The notes under the pieces are model-generated. The model did no database searches. It was not told the DNA's origin and was given only the letters and a program-made list of their open reading frames with translations. From the NCBI RefSeq assembly GCF_910592395.1, contig NC_088312.1:682001-746000 (forward strand): a stretch of 64,000 bases of DNA, read 5' to 3'. The DNA comes from Lineus longissimus. Lineage: Eukaryota > Nemertea > Pilidiophora > Heteronemertea > Lineidae. Below are positions 10,801 through 24,000 of this stretch, one piece after another (the stretch's first letter is position 1; the number at the start of each line of letters is the position of its first letter). A program made the translations under genes and the position numbers.

Positions 10801-13800
10801 ATGTGCCGGTGCCGGTCGTGCGAGGTCGTTTCAATGAAAAAGACGCACGCCACTGCCGTACCCGTACCTGAGAAAACTTGACGTTTTAGGCAGATTTGCG
10901 ACGATTGAAACAACACATCTACCTCATAGTTCATGTGTTCTCATATGACAAACCCAGTGGACACATAGACTATTCTGATTGGAAAAGTCACGGTCCGACA
11001 CTAATACATTTTTGCCCCAATGTAGCTTCCAAAATACAAAAAATTGACATCTGTACATGGATGATTAGATAACAAGATAAGGAAGAAGAAAAAAAACTGC
11101 GTCAGATTCAGCGGGAGTCGAACCCGTGACCATCCGATCCACAGTCGAACACTCTCCGCGCTGAACCATCAAGGCTTTCTTGCTGTAATAGAGATTTTAT
11201 GCGCCTCTTATATGCGATATGCAAAAGAGCGCGCCGCAATTGTGACAAGGTCGCGCAGGTGGCAGAGTGATTGACCGAAATAGTTCCTAGTAATCGTATA
11301 TTTCGATAGTTGTACAGCTTTTTCTCAACATATTGTATCCATATAACTCAGTGATATAAAAGATTATGTTTGCAGTTGATTTAACGTTCAAATGGCTGTT
11401 TTTTAAAGTTTTAAAAAATCGAGGTCAGCAGGGTCAGAGTCAATCAATAAATGGCTTTGAAAGACTCTGGCAGGGTCAAAAGAAATAGTTGTTGGCGCCG
11501 ATGATGTCAGCAATATGGTGGATTTCCGCCCCATCCGTGAGATTTGCTCTCGTCACGTCACGAGCATATTGAACTGCTAGTGAACCGTGCTGAATATGTT
11601 GCGGCTGCCGCTCTCTCCATCATCACCGACGATATGTGCCGGTGCCGGTCGTGCGAGGTCGTTTCAATGAAAAAGACGCACGTCACTGCCGTACCCGTAC
11701 CTGAGAAAACTTGCCGTTTTAGGCAGATTTGCGACGATTGAAACAACACATCTACCTCATAGTTCATGTGTTCTCATATGACAAACCCAGTGGACACATA
11801 GACTATTCTGATTGGAAAAGTCACGGTCCGACACTAATACATTTTTGCCCCAATGTAGCTTCCAAAATACAAAAAATTGACATCTGTACATGGATGATTA
11901 GATAACAAGATAAGGAAGAAGAAAAAAAACTGCGTCAGATTCAGCGGGAGTCGAACCCGTGACCATCCGATCCACAGTCGAACACTCTCCGCGCTGAACC
12001 ATCAAGGCTTTCTTGCTGTAATAGAGATTTTATGCGCCTCTTATATGCGATATGCAAAAGAGCGCGCCGCAATTGTGACAAGGTCGCGCAGGTGGCAGAG
12101 TGATTGACCGAAATAGTTCCTAGTAATCGTATATTTCGATAGTTGTACAGCTTTTTCTCAACATATCGTATCCATATAACTCAGTGATATAAAAGATTAT
12201 GTTTGCAGTTGATTTAGCGTTCAAATGGCCGTTTTTTAAAGTTTTAAAAAATCGAGGTCAGCAGGGTCAGAGTCAATCAATAAATGGCTTACTCTGGCAG
12301 GGTCAAAAGAAATAGTTGTTGGCGCCGATGATGTCAGCAATATGGTGGATTTCCGCCCCACCCGTGAGATTTGCTCTCGTCACGTCACGAGCATATTTAA
12401 ATGCTAGTAAACCGTGCTGAATATGTTGCGGCTACCGCTCTCTCCATCATCAACGACGATATGTGCCGGTGCCGGTCGTGCGAGGTCGTTTCAATGAAAA
12501 AGGTGCACGCCACTGCCGTACCCGTACCTGAGAAAACTTGCCGTTTTAGGCAGATTTGCGACGATTGAAACAACACATCTACCTCATAGTTCATGTGTTC
12601 TCATATGACAAACCCAGTGGACACATAGCCTGAACTAACATGCAGCGATCGGGAAAACTTGTACACGCACCAATTGTATACAGTTAGCGCTCGAGCGTCT
12701 GACTGACTATTGGAGTCGATTGGCGTCAGAAATACTTTGCTCTCGATATTATAACACCGGCCTTGCTACATGGGTCGATGTTCTAAGAACACCACTTGCG
12801 CAAGCGTTCACGAATAAAACACCCTGCAAGACGTCTTTGCCATCTAAACTACGCCTGGCCTCTACCTTTCTATATTTTTTACTCATTACAGTTGATTTGG
12901 ACGGGCCTGAACGCAGTCCTCTTCTGGCACACGTATACCCATTATAAATACGAGCCAAGTTACTTCTACCTTCATCAGATGCTAGGGGTAAGTTCCTTCC
13001 TCTCCTTGACTAACGTCTATTCCTTCATCAGATGTTAGTCTCGAGTCTAAGGGGTATTTGTGTTTGAAACCCATCTTCGCTTGATGGGGCTTGTCGTGAC
13101 ATTGACCGTCAATTGGGAAAAAAACCTAGTCCCACTACTGTTTGATGGGTAAACATGGGGGATTTTTATTGGCGTATCAGTTACTGCACATCCACTTGAG
13201 AGTTCATCTGATGACACCCGGGAGGAACCGACTCCGGTTGTCAATGCCAGTGCCGAGATCTGTCAAATGCTAAGAGCGGGGACATCTCTGCTTCTGGCGC
13301 GTTTCACACACAGTGGGCTGTCGGAGCGGCGCAATGGAAATATTGGTGTCTGTCACCTCTGACGTCCCGTGTTTGATTCCCGGTCGGTCCCGCTCTCAAG
13401 CGATAGCCAAATTTTGTTTAAAGAGCCTTTATGAGCAAAGTTTGCTCAATATTTAGAAAAAAAGAGTGAATGGTTTAGAAACCGTCGTTGGCAACATGTA
13501 GATACTTTCAGCGATGATTTCATCTTGCAATGAATCTCCCAACTGCAGTGAGGTCATGAGCCACGTTAATCGCTGTACCTTGGACTTCTATCTTGAAATA
13601 TACCTGATGATAGCTTGGTATACGCATACACGATATGAATATGCTCCCGTCAAATATTATTTCGTCGAGCCGATAGGAAAATGTGAATCAAGTGGTGTTT
13701 ATGTTTTGCTCCAAGCGGATGAGAGCGTCTGTTGATACAGCTCTACTCGCACTTCCGTCTCCATCACCAGCTGATCGATCGGGGGCCGTCTCATGATCAT

Positions 13801-16800
13801 AATGTCTATCTGGTTGCAGTCGAACAGCTGTTATTTGTAACCTGGTCATCCCACCTAAAACAAAGACTGGTGAAAAACAGGGGCGTTGTCACAACATATT
13901 CTGTGTCTCTTCCAGGCAGGGTTATGCATATCACGTGGTACTGCCTCCGTGTTGAATCTCAACTGCTGTTTACTTCTATTGCCCATGTGTCGCGCCACTA
14001 TGACGGCCATACGGACATGTGGTAACAGGGTAAGCAAGTTTTCAATGTTTGCGCGAGTTGCCATGTTCTTTGGTTCGAGACCCCATTGTGGCTGGTGATC
14101 GTGTCATTAGGCTTAAGAGACATTTCAACTAATGGCTGTGACATTACATGTACAACTGCCGTCTGTGACATTACGACTGACAGTTTTGACATTACGAATG
14201 AAGGTTGTGACATAACGGATGAAAGTTCATGACGGTTTGCCTGACGGTCGTGACGTTACTTATTGATGAGTGTATCTTTCTTTCAGCTCTCAAGGCGAAC
14301 GATTTGTCTTCTAATCGACCACTGTAAGGGATTCCATATAGCCTGTGCCTATACAGTCATCGTTGCATCTGGTAAGTCGTTTCCTCACCAACTGATAGCC
14401 GCCACAAACCCTTGTCTTGTGACAACCGACGCGTTTACATGCAACGTTGCAAAGTTGACTGTTGGCCTATCTCGAAGAACCTGTCACACTCTCCATGGAC
14501 AAGACAATGAAGACCATCTGGTATAGGCCCTACGGCATCTTTGGCAAAATAACGAAGAATTCATTATTTGCAAAAATAGGTCTCATTGCTCTGTCATTTC
14601 TGCTCCAATGATATCTACTCCTCCTCCTTGTTTCAGTGATTCATTATTCAGCCCATATGATAAACGCGCAGAACTTTACCCGTTTCTACAACACAGTCTA
14701 CCAAGACGTTAACGCGGCGAACAGTCCTCAGCAGAATCCTCTTGTTATTGTGCTTGGGTCTGGTGAGTAACAGGCGGCCTGATGGTATGGTTGGCGGGTT
14801 AGTTGGTTGACTCGAAATGAAAACTGGCACTGACCGACGTTCTGGCCCTCCCCTCACGCTGAGAGCCACTCATGTTTTTGATGGTTGATGGTATCGCATT
14901 CAAAACCTAATGAAGCAGTTGACATCATCCATGCATAGGACTCTGTCTATTAAATCACCATTTGGAACTCGCTGCTGAATCTGCCTGAGTTTTCAAATTT
15001 GTTATTGTCATCTGCTAGCGCTGTGGTAACCATAGTGGACAGTGCCTTGCTGACACTGTTCGAATCCCCACACTGTCATCTTTATCTTTTTCCATTTCAG
15101 TGCCTGGAATGACGGGAATGCTGATGATGCTGGTCCTGGTGCTGATATGCGCCTCATCAACGTATATGAGGTAAGGACATCTAGCACATAGAACAATTTC
15201 GAACGAATGAATCCCTTGGCACCAAAGATCGCATCATAAGATTGTCTCACCACTGAACTTCGTTTTTGACTGATGATGCATTTCTTAAAATTGTGAATTT
15301 ACTTCAAGCTGAATGTTAACCACACTGAACCTCAGAGCTTCTATAACTATTTCTATAACATGTTGTCTTATTCAATTTTCAGAATAGGGAATTACGACAT
15401 ATTCTGGTTGAGCCACCGACTTTATCTTGTCTTCTTCCTCCTGTTGTTGACGCATGCTCTCAGGTAAGACGAACCTACTTCATTATGGTCATGGTACTTG
15501 CAAGCTAGCTTTGGCTACACTGTGAGGTTACAAAACGACGGTCTGAGAAGTGAAGGGGCGGTCCTATACTCAATGTCGATTGTGAAGTCAGGGAAAGGGT
15601 ATTTCGACATCAATTACCTCGCGATAAACCGTCCGTACTCTCTCATCTCCCGACATTTCCCCTTGCAGAGGAGTCTTGAAGCAGCAGACGAACATCCACC
15701 AACACTGGCCTGGGTGCCGCTATGGGAATGTGTCCATACCGTGGCCAGAGGCAGAACCAGAGTACCACAACGACCAAGATAAAATGAATATACCATGTAG
15801 AGTTAAACCATCATTTGTGACACTCGGATCTTCGGTAAGTGAACCGGAAATGATTCAACTTAATGAGAACTGAGATTGGACAAAACTGGAACTGCCCTAC
15901 GCAACAGACACTATCGTTTCACTTCCGCAAAGACAATAAGTCTTATATGCACTTCCATTATAGGACGACTGTCCTTATGTCCAAAGCATCGTCTTCGTTG
16001 ACAACAGGCTTCGTGGTCAATGTCGTCTTTGCATTGACAACGTCTAATAAGATATCTACATTACACATATCAGTTTCTGTAAACAGGAAAGGAGAATCGT
16101 TACGTTGTACACGCTTCTCGGTGTGTTCCTTAACCTCTCTACTGTTTTGTTTCAGACCTGGATGTGGATCATTGGTCCCATCCTCCTCTACCTCCTTGAT
16201 GCTATTTTTAGATGCGCACGCAGACGAGATGACGCACAGGTCGTGCACGTGCAACAGTACGCCAATGACGTCATAGAAATCAACTTATCAAAAGAGGGCT
16301 TCTGGTGTAGACCGGGACAGTTCGTCCTCATCAGTTGCCCGAAGCTCTCACATTTTGAGTGGCATCCATATTCTATAACAAGGGTAAATATCCCTTCTAA
16401 CACAAAACAAAATTCGAAAACTGACACATTACATTTTGCTGCACCTAAACTCCCATGTCCATTACGACGTTCTCCCGAGGCGTTCTGTGAGGCTTGTCAA
16501 GTTAAACAAGACGTTAATTTGTTATGCTTTTCTTCGATGCAGTGGAGCCCTCCTGTCCGCCACGCCTCTAGTTATCTTAGATGTTGATTTTCATCTCTTC
16601 GTTTCCAGGTTCCTTCAAAGGAGAAGCAGACGTTTTCAATCCATCTGAAGACCACTGGCGATTGGTCAGGTGATTTGGTAACTACAGTAACCCATTTTAC
16701 ATACAGCTGGAAACTGACTCAAAACCAGGCGCGCATATCTCCACAAACTCGCAACAACAGTCGTTGATCATAACATTTCTCTGGTCAGTGCCATGACATG

Positions 16801-19341
16801 ATTAAACCTATCAGTTCCACTCACTGCGCAAACTTCCCGAATGTTTCATGGAAGAAAGCAGGACATAAGTTCACCTTGGTTGTGACGACAAGAGTCATTC
16901 AGATGTCCACGGAGACACCTTTACCCCAGCTAACACTTTCATTTTAGGGCGGTTAAAAGATTATCTGTTAGACGGAGCAAACAGCCGAAGACAGCATCCA
17001 TGGGCAACGAGCTCGATAATATCAGAAAAGTGAGTGACGAGACCTGGATATTCCTTTTTCTCTTGTCGACGTCAGCCAAGACTCCAATACCGAGGCCCAC
17101 AACGTACAGCCCGTCTTTCCGTCGTCTTTGCATTATAGCTAACCTTCTCCTAACAAGATAAGGGACAACTTTGCAATGAGAAAGTGCAGTCTCTGCCTCT
17201 AAAGGGGAAAGCAAAAACTCACCAAGCAGCTTAAACAAGACGATAGACATTAGGGACCCGATTCGTCTTGCCGAGGACAGGATGCTGTGTTGTCCGGACG
17301 TGTGGTCAAAGGTGCAGGGTGAGAAAGGCATCTACCTACGAATACAGTGATTGTGACAATGTCTTGACTAACCTGAAAGCACAGCTGAACCTCATTGACA
17401 TAATATATATGAGTATTACTTGTTCCAGATTACTGGTGGATGGCCCGTTCGGCAGTCCAAGCAGTGATATACTCAAATACCCTGTGTCGGTGTGTATAGC
17501 AGGAGGCATCGGGGTAACACCGTTTATAGGATTATTAAACTGGCTCAGGTAAGTTCAAGTTCATCCAAGACCATCTACCTGTGACTCACTTAGCAACGTG
17601 GTCATGGCATGTCCCAGTTGTAAAAAGCAAGGTCGTCTGCGTTTCCCATCCTTGTCATTTAATTCCCACCTATATTCCCACCTTTGTTGCAGAACAAGTG
17701 ATGACCAGAAGAGATTACAAAGAATGTACTTCATTTGGGTTATACGGGATTCAAGGTCCATCACCTGCTTTGCCGATACTATGTGTTTATTATATTCAAA
17801 GGTAAGTCCCGCGTCTCATTTCTACATGTGTATCGATGCGCAAATGTGCTTCGTCAAGGCGATAATTCTTCTAAATTTTTCCATCAGCGAAATGGCACAA
17901 CCTTTCTGTAAAGCACAATCGGTCCTTAGTCTACAAGGGCGATGTCTTTTGGTCTTTACCGAGGAAAGCTAGGTCGGTTTGCCCAACCTCTATTTCTTCC
18001 AAACATTCGAGGACAGCATCAAATTCTGTTCGGTGGATGTCCCGATCAGTTTTGTCTTGGCATCCCAGATTCTCATTCGTGGTCAAGTGGTTCTCCAATC
18101 TGTATCAAACAGATAGTCTTGGAGGACATGGTGTGTTGCCTTTTCAACATGGTCACAGGGATGTGTTTGCCTTTCCGATTGCTTGATCCACAAATCCTCG
18201 ATTTGCCCCGCGATTTGCCAGCAGCGAGTTCCGTTTCGCGAGTAAAGGAAGCGCGTAACCACTTTCGCAATTCCCGTTCCAGTTGTGGCAATATAACAAA
18301 CCGGACACGTTTGTGATACAGCTTCACGTGACTGGGAAAGATGTAGAATCGCAAAGAGAATATGTGGTAAGTATCTGTCGAATAGCCAAGGGGAAACCTA
18401 GATTGCTCCGCGGTCGAGAGTGCAGTAGAGACTTAGCTCTCTCCGGGAGGCCTCAGTGCGGTTTTCCGGGTACGTAGAGACAAAACGATTAAGACTAGTA
18501 CTGCATAGCAATTTAGTTTCTCGTGGTTCTTCATGCTTGTCTGAGAGGATCGTCGTCAGCGAAGACATGGATAACAAAATGACAACAGGGAGTATTGACT
18601 GAAATCTCAACATCGAAGACAGTTGTGCCATTTCATAGACATGTACACGTATAACATCTCTCCGCAGGAACAACTAAGATATAACTACCCGATTCTTTCA
18701 TCTCGGGTCCACTTCGGACGGCCAAAGTTTAAGGCAATACTCAGTGGCATTAATGAAGTGTCAGACAGGTAAGTACCCAAAGAGAGGTTTTAGCCACATG
18801 AATTCCTGTCTCACGCTCGAGATGGAAATATCGCAGTGATGTATGAGACTCTGTGCGAATTATATTCATTTCGAAGACACGAAACGGCTTGACAAAGAAG
18901 CCGTCAACCCACTCCCGATCGCATGGGGTCACAGGCGAGAAGGTCACCACATCACTAAATGTTTCTGTTTTCCTCTTCTCTTCCCCTGTCCGCTTTGATA
19001 GAGTACTTCCTCGCTGTCACCGCGCCACACAAACTGTGCGAGGCGACAGAGGCAGCATGACTGCGGCTTACTGAGAAAAATGACATGGTGCCATGTATAC
19101 TTACAATGTATACTGTGAACATCTTTTACTCATCCCAACACACGATGTTTATATGGTCGCCATGTACAAAATTGGACCTCGAAATTCAGTCCTAAATGAT
19201 CACGTTTGTTAATTCAATTACAGAGGAAAAATTGGCGTGTTCTGCTGTGGGCCAAAGACTCTAGGCGAATCAGTTGAGAAGGCTTGCTATAGATCTAACA
19301 AAGGCAGGTCTATCTTCATATACCATCACGAGTCATTCTGA
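7806..19341 (+). CDS. NOX4: NOX4-type NADPH oxidase (16 exons, 565 aa)
   Basis: NOX enzymes pass electrons from NADPH through FAD and two haems across the membrane to oxygen; NOX4 releases mainly H2O2. Exons: 7806-7862, 12892-12987, 13916-14029, 14287-14371, 14637-14762, 15101-15170, 15383-15463, 15669-15834, 16156-16383, 16609-16669, 16948-17029, 17429-17548, 17693-17801, 18283-18366, 18668-18768, 19224-19341. All phases join. Residue landmarks: start [13 protein letters not shown] (like NOX4 ...WLANEG), YLHQMLG, haem ligands His106/His120 and His194/His207 (spacings 14 and 13), E-loop His222 and Cys226 with Cys253, FAD motif HPYSIT (335-340), DGPFGSP (393-399), GGIGVTP (414-420), CCGP (534-537) and C-terminal ESF. 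Human NOX4 is 578 aa. There are no EF hands or a peroxidase domain, which excludes NOX5 and DUOX. NOX4 orthology is my judgement from remembered sequence. Confidence 0.92.
9307..12735. repeat. Array of four ~830-bp repeat units in NOX4 intron 1
   Basis: Units start at about 9307, 10139, 10970 and 11806 (CTGATTGGAAAAGT near each start) and each ends with the phrase CAGTGGACACATAG. Units 3 and 4 are the most alike. Each carries, on the minus strand, a tRNA-like head (about 9440-9512, 10275-10347, 11105-11178 and 11937-12010), an AT-rich middle, and a conserved 200-bp stretch containing TGTGCCGGTGCCGGTCG. After the fourth unit the repeat continues through CCTGAACTAACATGC to about 12735. That flank recurs after the single copy at 61.4 kb, so the array looks like one element whose interior was multiplied. 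Short open frames on both strands in each unit are mutually overlapping and probably not proteins. Confidence 0.85.
13323..13402 (+). repeat. tRNA-like fragment (A/B-box-like)
   Basis: It lies inside a NOX4 intron. It has an A-box-like GGCGCAATGG, a CTGTCAC loop resembling an Asp anticodon loop, and a B-box-like GTTTGATTCCC. The GAGCGG and CCGCTC ends could pair. The anticodon stem does not pair, so I read it as a tRNA-derived SINE remnant rather than a gene. Confidence 0.3.
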
Positions 19342-21089
19342 GGACAATCTAAGAGAACTGCACAACTAAACTGAGGACAACATGGGACATTTGCACAACG
19401 AAGACAATCTGGGACAATTACACAATCATGGACGAAGGCACAACAAGATAGGATTCCAATACATGTTGACTGGGACACAATTTGGCCAAGGTTAGGGATG
19501 GGGAAGTGGGAGTGCAGTACCTTAGACATAAGTGAGTGTCGGTCTCTAGAAATTAGAAGAATCCTTTAACGCATTTAGTTGATGCTAAAGACATAACGTG
19601 TGGAATCTTCACCGAATCTTCTGGTGCCAATGAAGCTGGTAACATGAGGCAGAGGGTGAGCAGTGAGAGACTTATCCCAGCTCAGATCACAAGAACACAG
19701 TCACAGTGACTTGTTACCATTTGACGAAATCCTAAAGGGAGATTGATGTAGCTAGAGCCAAACATAACACTTGTACATTAAAAGTAGATGATATCAACGC
19801 ATAGTCATGTAGTTCATTACTAGTCTTGTCTAAGCTCAATGTATCTTATAATAATACGGTATCTTACCCCCTCTCATTAGCCCCTCGCATGAGAAGGTAT
19901 CGATTCTTCTGGTGGGGTAGTTAGGCTGGAGTTACATAGGATTCACGCTGTCACCTTTCATGTTTCACTTGTCACGAGTCAACTGACTTAGGCTAGAAAC
20001 CACGTGAAGTTAAAAGTGACATCGCGAATCGTATGTAGCTCACTCTTTGGAAATGACTTGTTCGTTCTTCATGTCACGCATTAAGAGTTAATAGTGACGC
20101 GTTACATGTGAAAATGTGAACTCTAAATGATTTCGGCCTTGGAACAGGACACTTCAATAGTTCGTGATTTGGTTGCGATGATTCTTTGCCAGTAACATGG
20201 TGCCACCTATGGTGACAATGTCGAAACGATACCTCAGCATCTCAAAGATACATATTCAGTGAAGCGAAGGCATTGCGCTCTGAAGGAACGCCGACGTCTA
20301 ATGCGATAGCCTTTGGTTAGCAACGTGGATTCTATTGACTGGAAACGAATAACCGGTATTTTTCCCGAACGGTCTTTTACTTAGTGATGCGAATAGAAAC
20401 AAGTTCAGTGTATTAAAAAATGTATATCATCATCATGGGTGGATTATTATGACACGATTGGATATTTCATTTAATTTCCATGTGAAGTAAACTTTCGTTG
20501 ACGTTCAATGCATTTCAGTGATTTGGAAATTCAGGACAATTGACTGCAAAAGATCGAGCTATTTTAGTTGAGTTGGTCGTGGACTCTGTTATGGGTTCTG
20601 TTGCCATGTTACAAGTGTCATAGATCAATATCGGGAATGGTTTACGAAGTGATATTTTATATTTTATGATGTGAATCGGTTCCGCCGCGTGGCCTGGAGA
20701 GAAAGTTGCTCATGTCTGAGCGTAATGAATAATCGGTGGATCTTTGGCGTGGTTGGTGACGGTCGTTAAAACTACACGTTGTCTTGTATTTGTTTCTAAA
20801 TAACATAATTACATTTATGAACGTAATTTCAATAATTTGACCTCATTGAATTAATATCGACGACGTCCACTCTCAAAGATGACCGTCTGTAACCTCTTCT
20901 ATCCTATGATGTTGTATTCCGATGAAGAAGCGACATTGTCGTCATTAAAAGGCTCAGCGTTGGGATAAAACAAGATGTCAACTCTATACTGTCAGAAATC
21001 ATATAGAATTTCAAAAAAGTGTGAGATGTGAGAGAATTACATGGGCGACAAGCGTTTAAGCCGACACCGCAGTATATATCATAAATACA
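19342..21089. other. Intergenic: NOX4-type 3' flank and SLC16-type 5' flank
   Basis: This holds the 3' UTR of the oxidase and the upstream region of the transporter. I see no open frame worth calling. A hairpin-ended repeat sits at 19940-20124. The region near 20.9-21.06 kb should hold the transporter promoter, but I recognise no specific element. An in-frame TAA at 21057 precedes the transporter ATG. Confidence 0.5.
19940..20124 (+). mobile_element. ~185-bp MITE-like element, copy 1
   Basis: The sequence starts ATTCACGCTGTCAC and ends GTGAAAATGTGAACTC, which are imperfect inverted termini. The interior carries CACTTGTCACGAGTCAACTG and GAAATGACTTGTTCGTTCTTC, shared with the copies at 44001-44177 (same strand) and 26851-27029, 34353-34532 and 24585-24700 (opposite strand). 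Confidence 0.65.
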
Positions 21090-24000
21090 ATGCTGAGGCA
21101 GGATTCTACGGGGAATTTAAGCGGTATCATGGAAGGATCTGATCTCGAGCTGGATACATTGGAAGGTGTCCAGAGTGACACGACCGCGGCAAGTGTTGGG
21201 GGAGAGTCCCAGACGGGCTCAAGACTCCCCCCAAAGACACCTCCGAATCGGAGGAGAAATCAGGCCAATGTGAATTCACCTGCTTTGATCCATTTCGGTG
21301 ATCATTACCCTGATAATGGCTGGGGTTGGGTGATATGTGGAGCCGCATTCACGGTGCACTGTCTTGCACAAGGGATACACTGGAGTTTCGGGACTTTCTA
21401 CATGAACTTCATTTCGGGACTGGCGCTGGATGACGTGGATGCCGGTAAGTGGATGAATGAATCTTTCTTTCCTGGTAACTACTAACTACGTACATGTAAC
21501 CGTCTTTCCAATATCATCGTGTCCATCATGCAACAGGACTGAATTAGGACATAATGACGTCGCCAAAAGCACCCAATCAGTGCCTTACCAACTGACTTTC
21601 TTGGCTATTTGATCTCGTTTTGAGACACCCTGCAAAATGTTGCATTGAAATCTGATGTCAATACCATGAGCCCTTTTGATAATTCGATTCCTTCGCTAAG
21701 CCAATCGGCCTTATAGTCTTGACGCAAGGGCCCAACGCGCCGCGTAGCGGCAAAAAAGCGAAGCTGGCGAAACATTTATAACGGGTCACCGTCACTTATT
21801 ATTGGACTTATAGCGCATTTACGGGGTTGCAACTATTTTGCTTTATAGTGTCACCAGGAAAGAAAAGCATGCGACCTAACGCCGATCTATTTGTATAAAG
21901 TGATAATTGGAAGGTATATAGTAGGAAATATCAATAAAATAATCATTCCATGTCGTCTTTTGAGGGCATTTTTGATTGTAAAAAATATATGTGTACGTCA
22001 CCGTAGTCTCTGCAATGATAATTTTATCAGAGCAGTCTCGCGCAAGTAGAAGTTCTTTACCTACTAGTTCTTCACTTATTAGTCTCAACGTCTGGCGCAA
22101 AGCCAGACGTTTTCCATTACGATTTCACTACGATGTTTGACAATAAGGAGCAGTGCGCGAGATATGCTAATGAGCAGACTTCCCTCGCTTGAGTTTCTGA
22201 AGAATGTTCCATATCGCGCTATGCTCGTCACTGCTGATTATGACAGGCGTGCAGCGGTAGGTATCTGCTCCCCAACTTCCACCCTAATACGGTACAATAA
22301 GTTACCATTTGATGAGAATGGGACAATGCCCTCACTGTGTATGGAGTCATAGGGATAAGAAGACATTATTCATTAGTGTTGGTACAAGTGATTTTGCCCA
22401 AAAAGCATGCGCATTCAAAAAACAAAATATGCAAGGTATCACGTACATGTAACATGACCATGACGACGTGCAGAAAGTGCACTGGCCAGTGCATACCCTA
22501 TGGCTATGTATAGTAAACATGGTAAACATGAACAACATCATTATTCATCGGCAGTTCATTTTACTCTGAGCTTTTCCTGAAACATATTGCCATGATGATT
22601 AGGCCTACCATGTACCATGACCAATAACGGCACTAGATCATGTAGATGTCAACAAGTTCACATGAACCGTATAATCCCGCATAATCCCGCATGGCGCATG
22701 TGGGGCATGCGTCTAAACCAAAGCCCCAAAATCACTTGTTTTGGTCTATTTCACTTTTGTTTCCCCCGTCTCCCAGTCCATAATACATTTACAGTTTACA
22801 ATCCCCGATCATGGCCCAACAAAAGGTCATCGGTTGACTAAAGCCAAGGAACACAACTGTTCAATGGATTTATAGTTGAATGCGATCAAACTACATCTTT
22901 TCAATCGTGGATTGTAAATTTAACCCCATGGGCCTAGGGAAGGCCCTATAACAATACTTTCGACACAGTTATTATCTCCGCTGCCTCCACCATGTTACAC
23001 ACAGTGCTCACTGCTGATTCTAAAATGCGCCACCTAGTCAATTGCACTATCGTCATCACCTCATCATACTTCATTGACATTACAGGCACACATTGACATA
23101 GACCACTGTTGCAATCAACGACACAGTCGCTATCCAAGTAGCATTATAGAGGTAATTATCATTATCATACCTCATTAGCATGTGAACCAATCGCGTCGCG
23201 TCCTTTGCGATCACGGCAAAGCCTCATGGAATAATGTCTTTCAACGTTGAATAATTTTTCATATTCCATGCCTACAACTTCAATTTCTTCATAATCCATG
23301 GCTAGAAGTTCAATACTAATATAATATCCAAGATAAAGTTACAAGAAGTAGTCAATAGGGGTCTCTCACCTCTCACTGTATGTCCACACTATTCACGCTT
23401 GTACGAGGAATACATTCAATGCTGAATCTAACAACACCCAGTGCCCTTACTCTGTATATTAGTCACTGGAAGATGGCCCATTTCACTCCTTGCTTCTACT
23501 TCACCTATAGTCTCATTGCAAACGCCTCAGTTCTATGATATCACATTCACTTTCAGCTGTCATGCAACGCAACAACTGTGCTATCTGCCATCGCACATCA
23601 ACGAAGAAGTGCAGCCGCCCACATTCCACCTCACGTCTGTCCGACCAGCTGCAATCCTCGAGGACGCCCCACTGTACCACGATTTCACTACAATGTTTGA
23701 CAAGAAGGAGCAGTGCGCGAGATAGGCTAATGAACAGACTTCCCTCGCTTGAGTTTCGGAAGAATGTTCCATATCGCGCTAAGCTGACCACTGCTGACCA
23801 TGACAGGCGTGCATTGGACTGGTACAGGTTGGAACTGAACATTGAATATGCTGGTGGTGACGCTTTCTGATGAGAAGTTGGTCGTGACTGATGCAGTATC
23901 CTTGGACTTGTCCACAGCATCGTTCAATCATTGCTCTCTGAGCTGCCTTGATTCTGTACCCAAATACTAAGACCAAATGCCTGTTGACTGTGCTTTAAGA

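Noticed and set aside
9855-12594. Recurring 65-75 codon frames in the 830-bp units as a repeated gene
   Set aside because: Sense and antisense frames overlap over the same GC-rich core, and start codons or ends vary between copies. No family resemblance was seen.
13323-13402. Functional tRNA genes at the B-box sites (also about 4567, 8870, 15010, 47140, 61262 and the repeat heads)
   Set aside because: None forms all four stems. Acceptor stems fail and several are embedded in repeated units, so they are tRNA-derived repeats.
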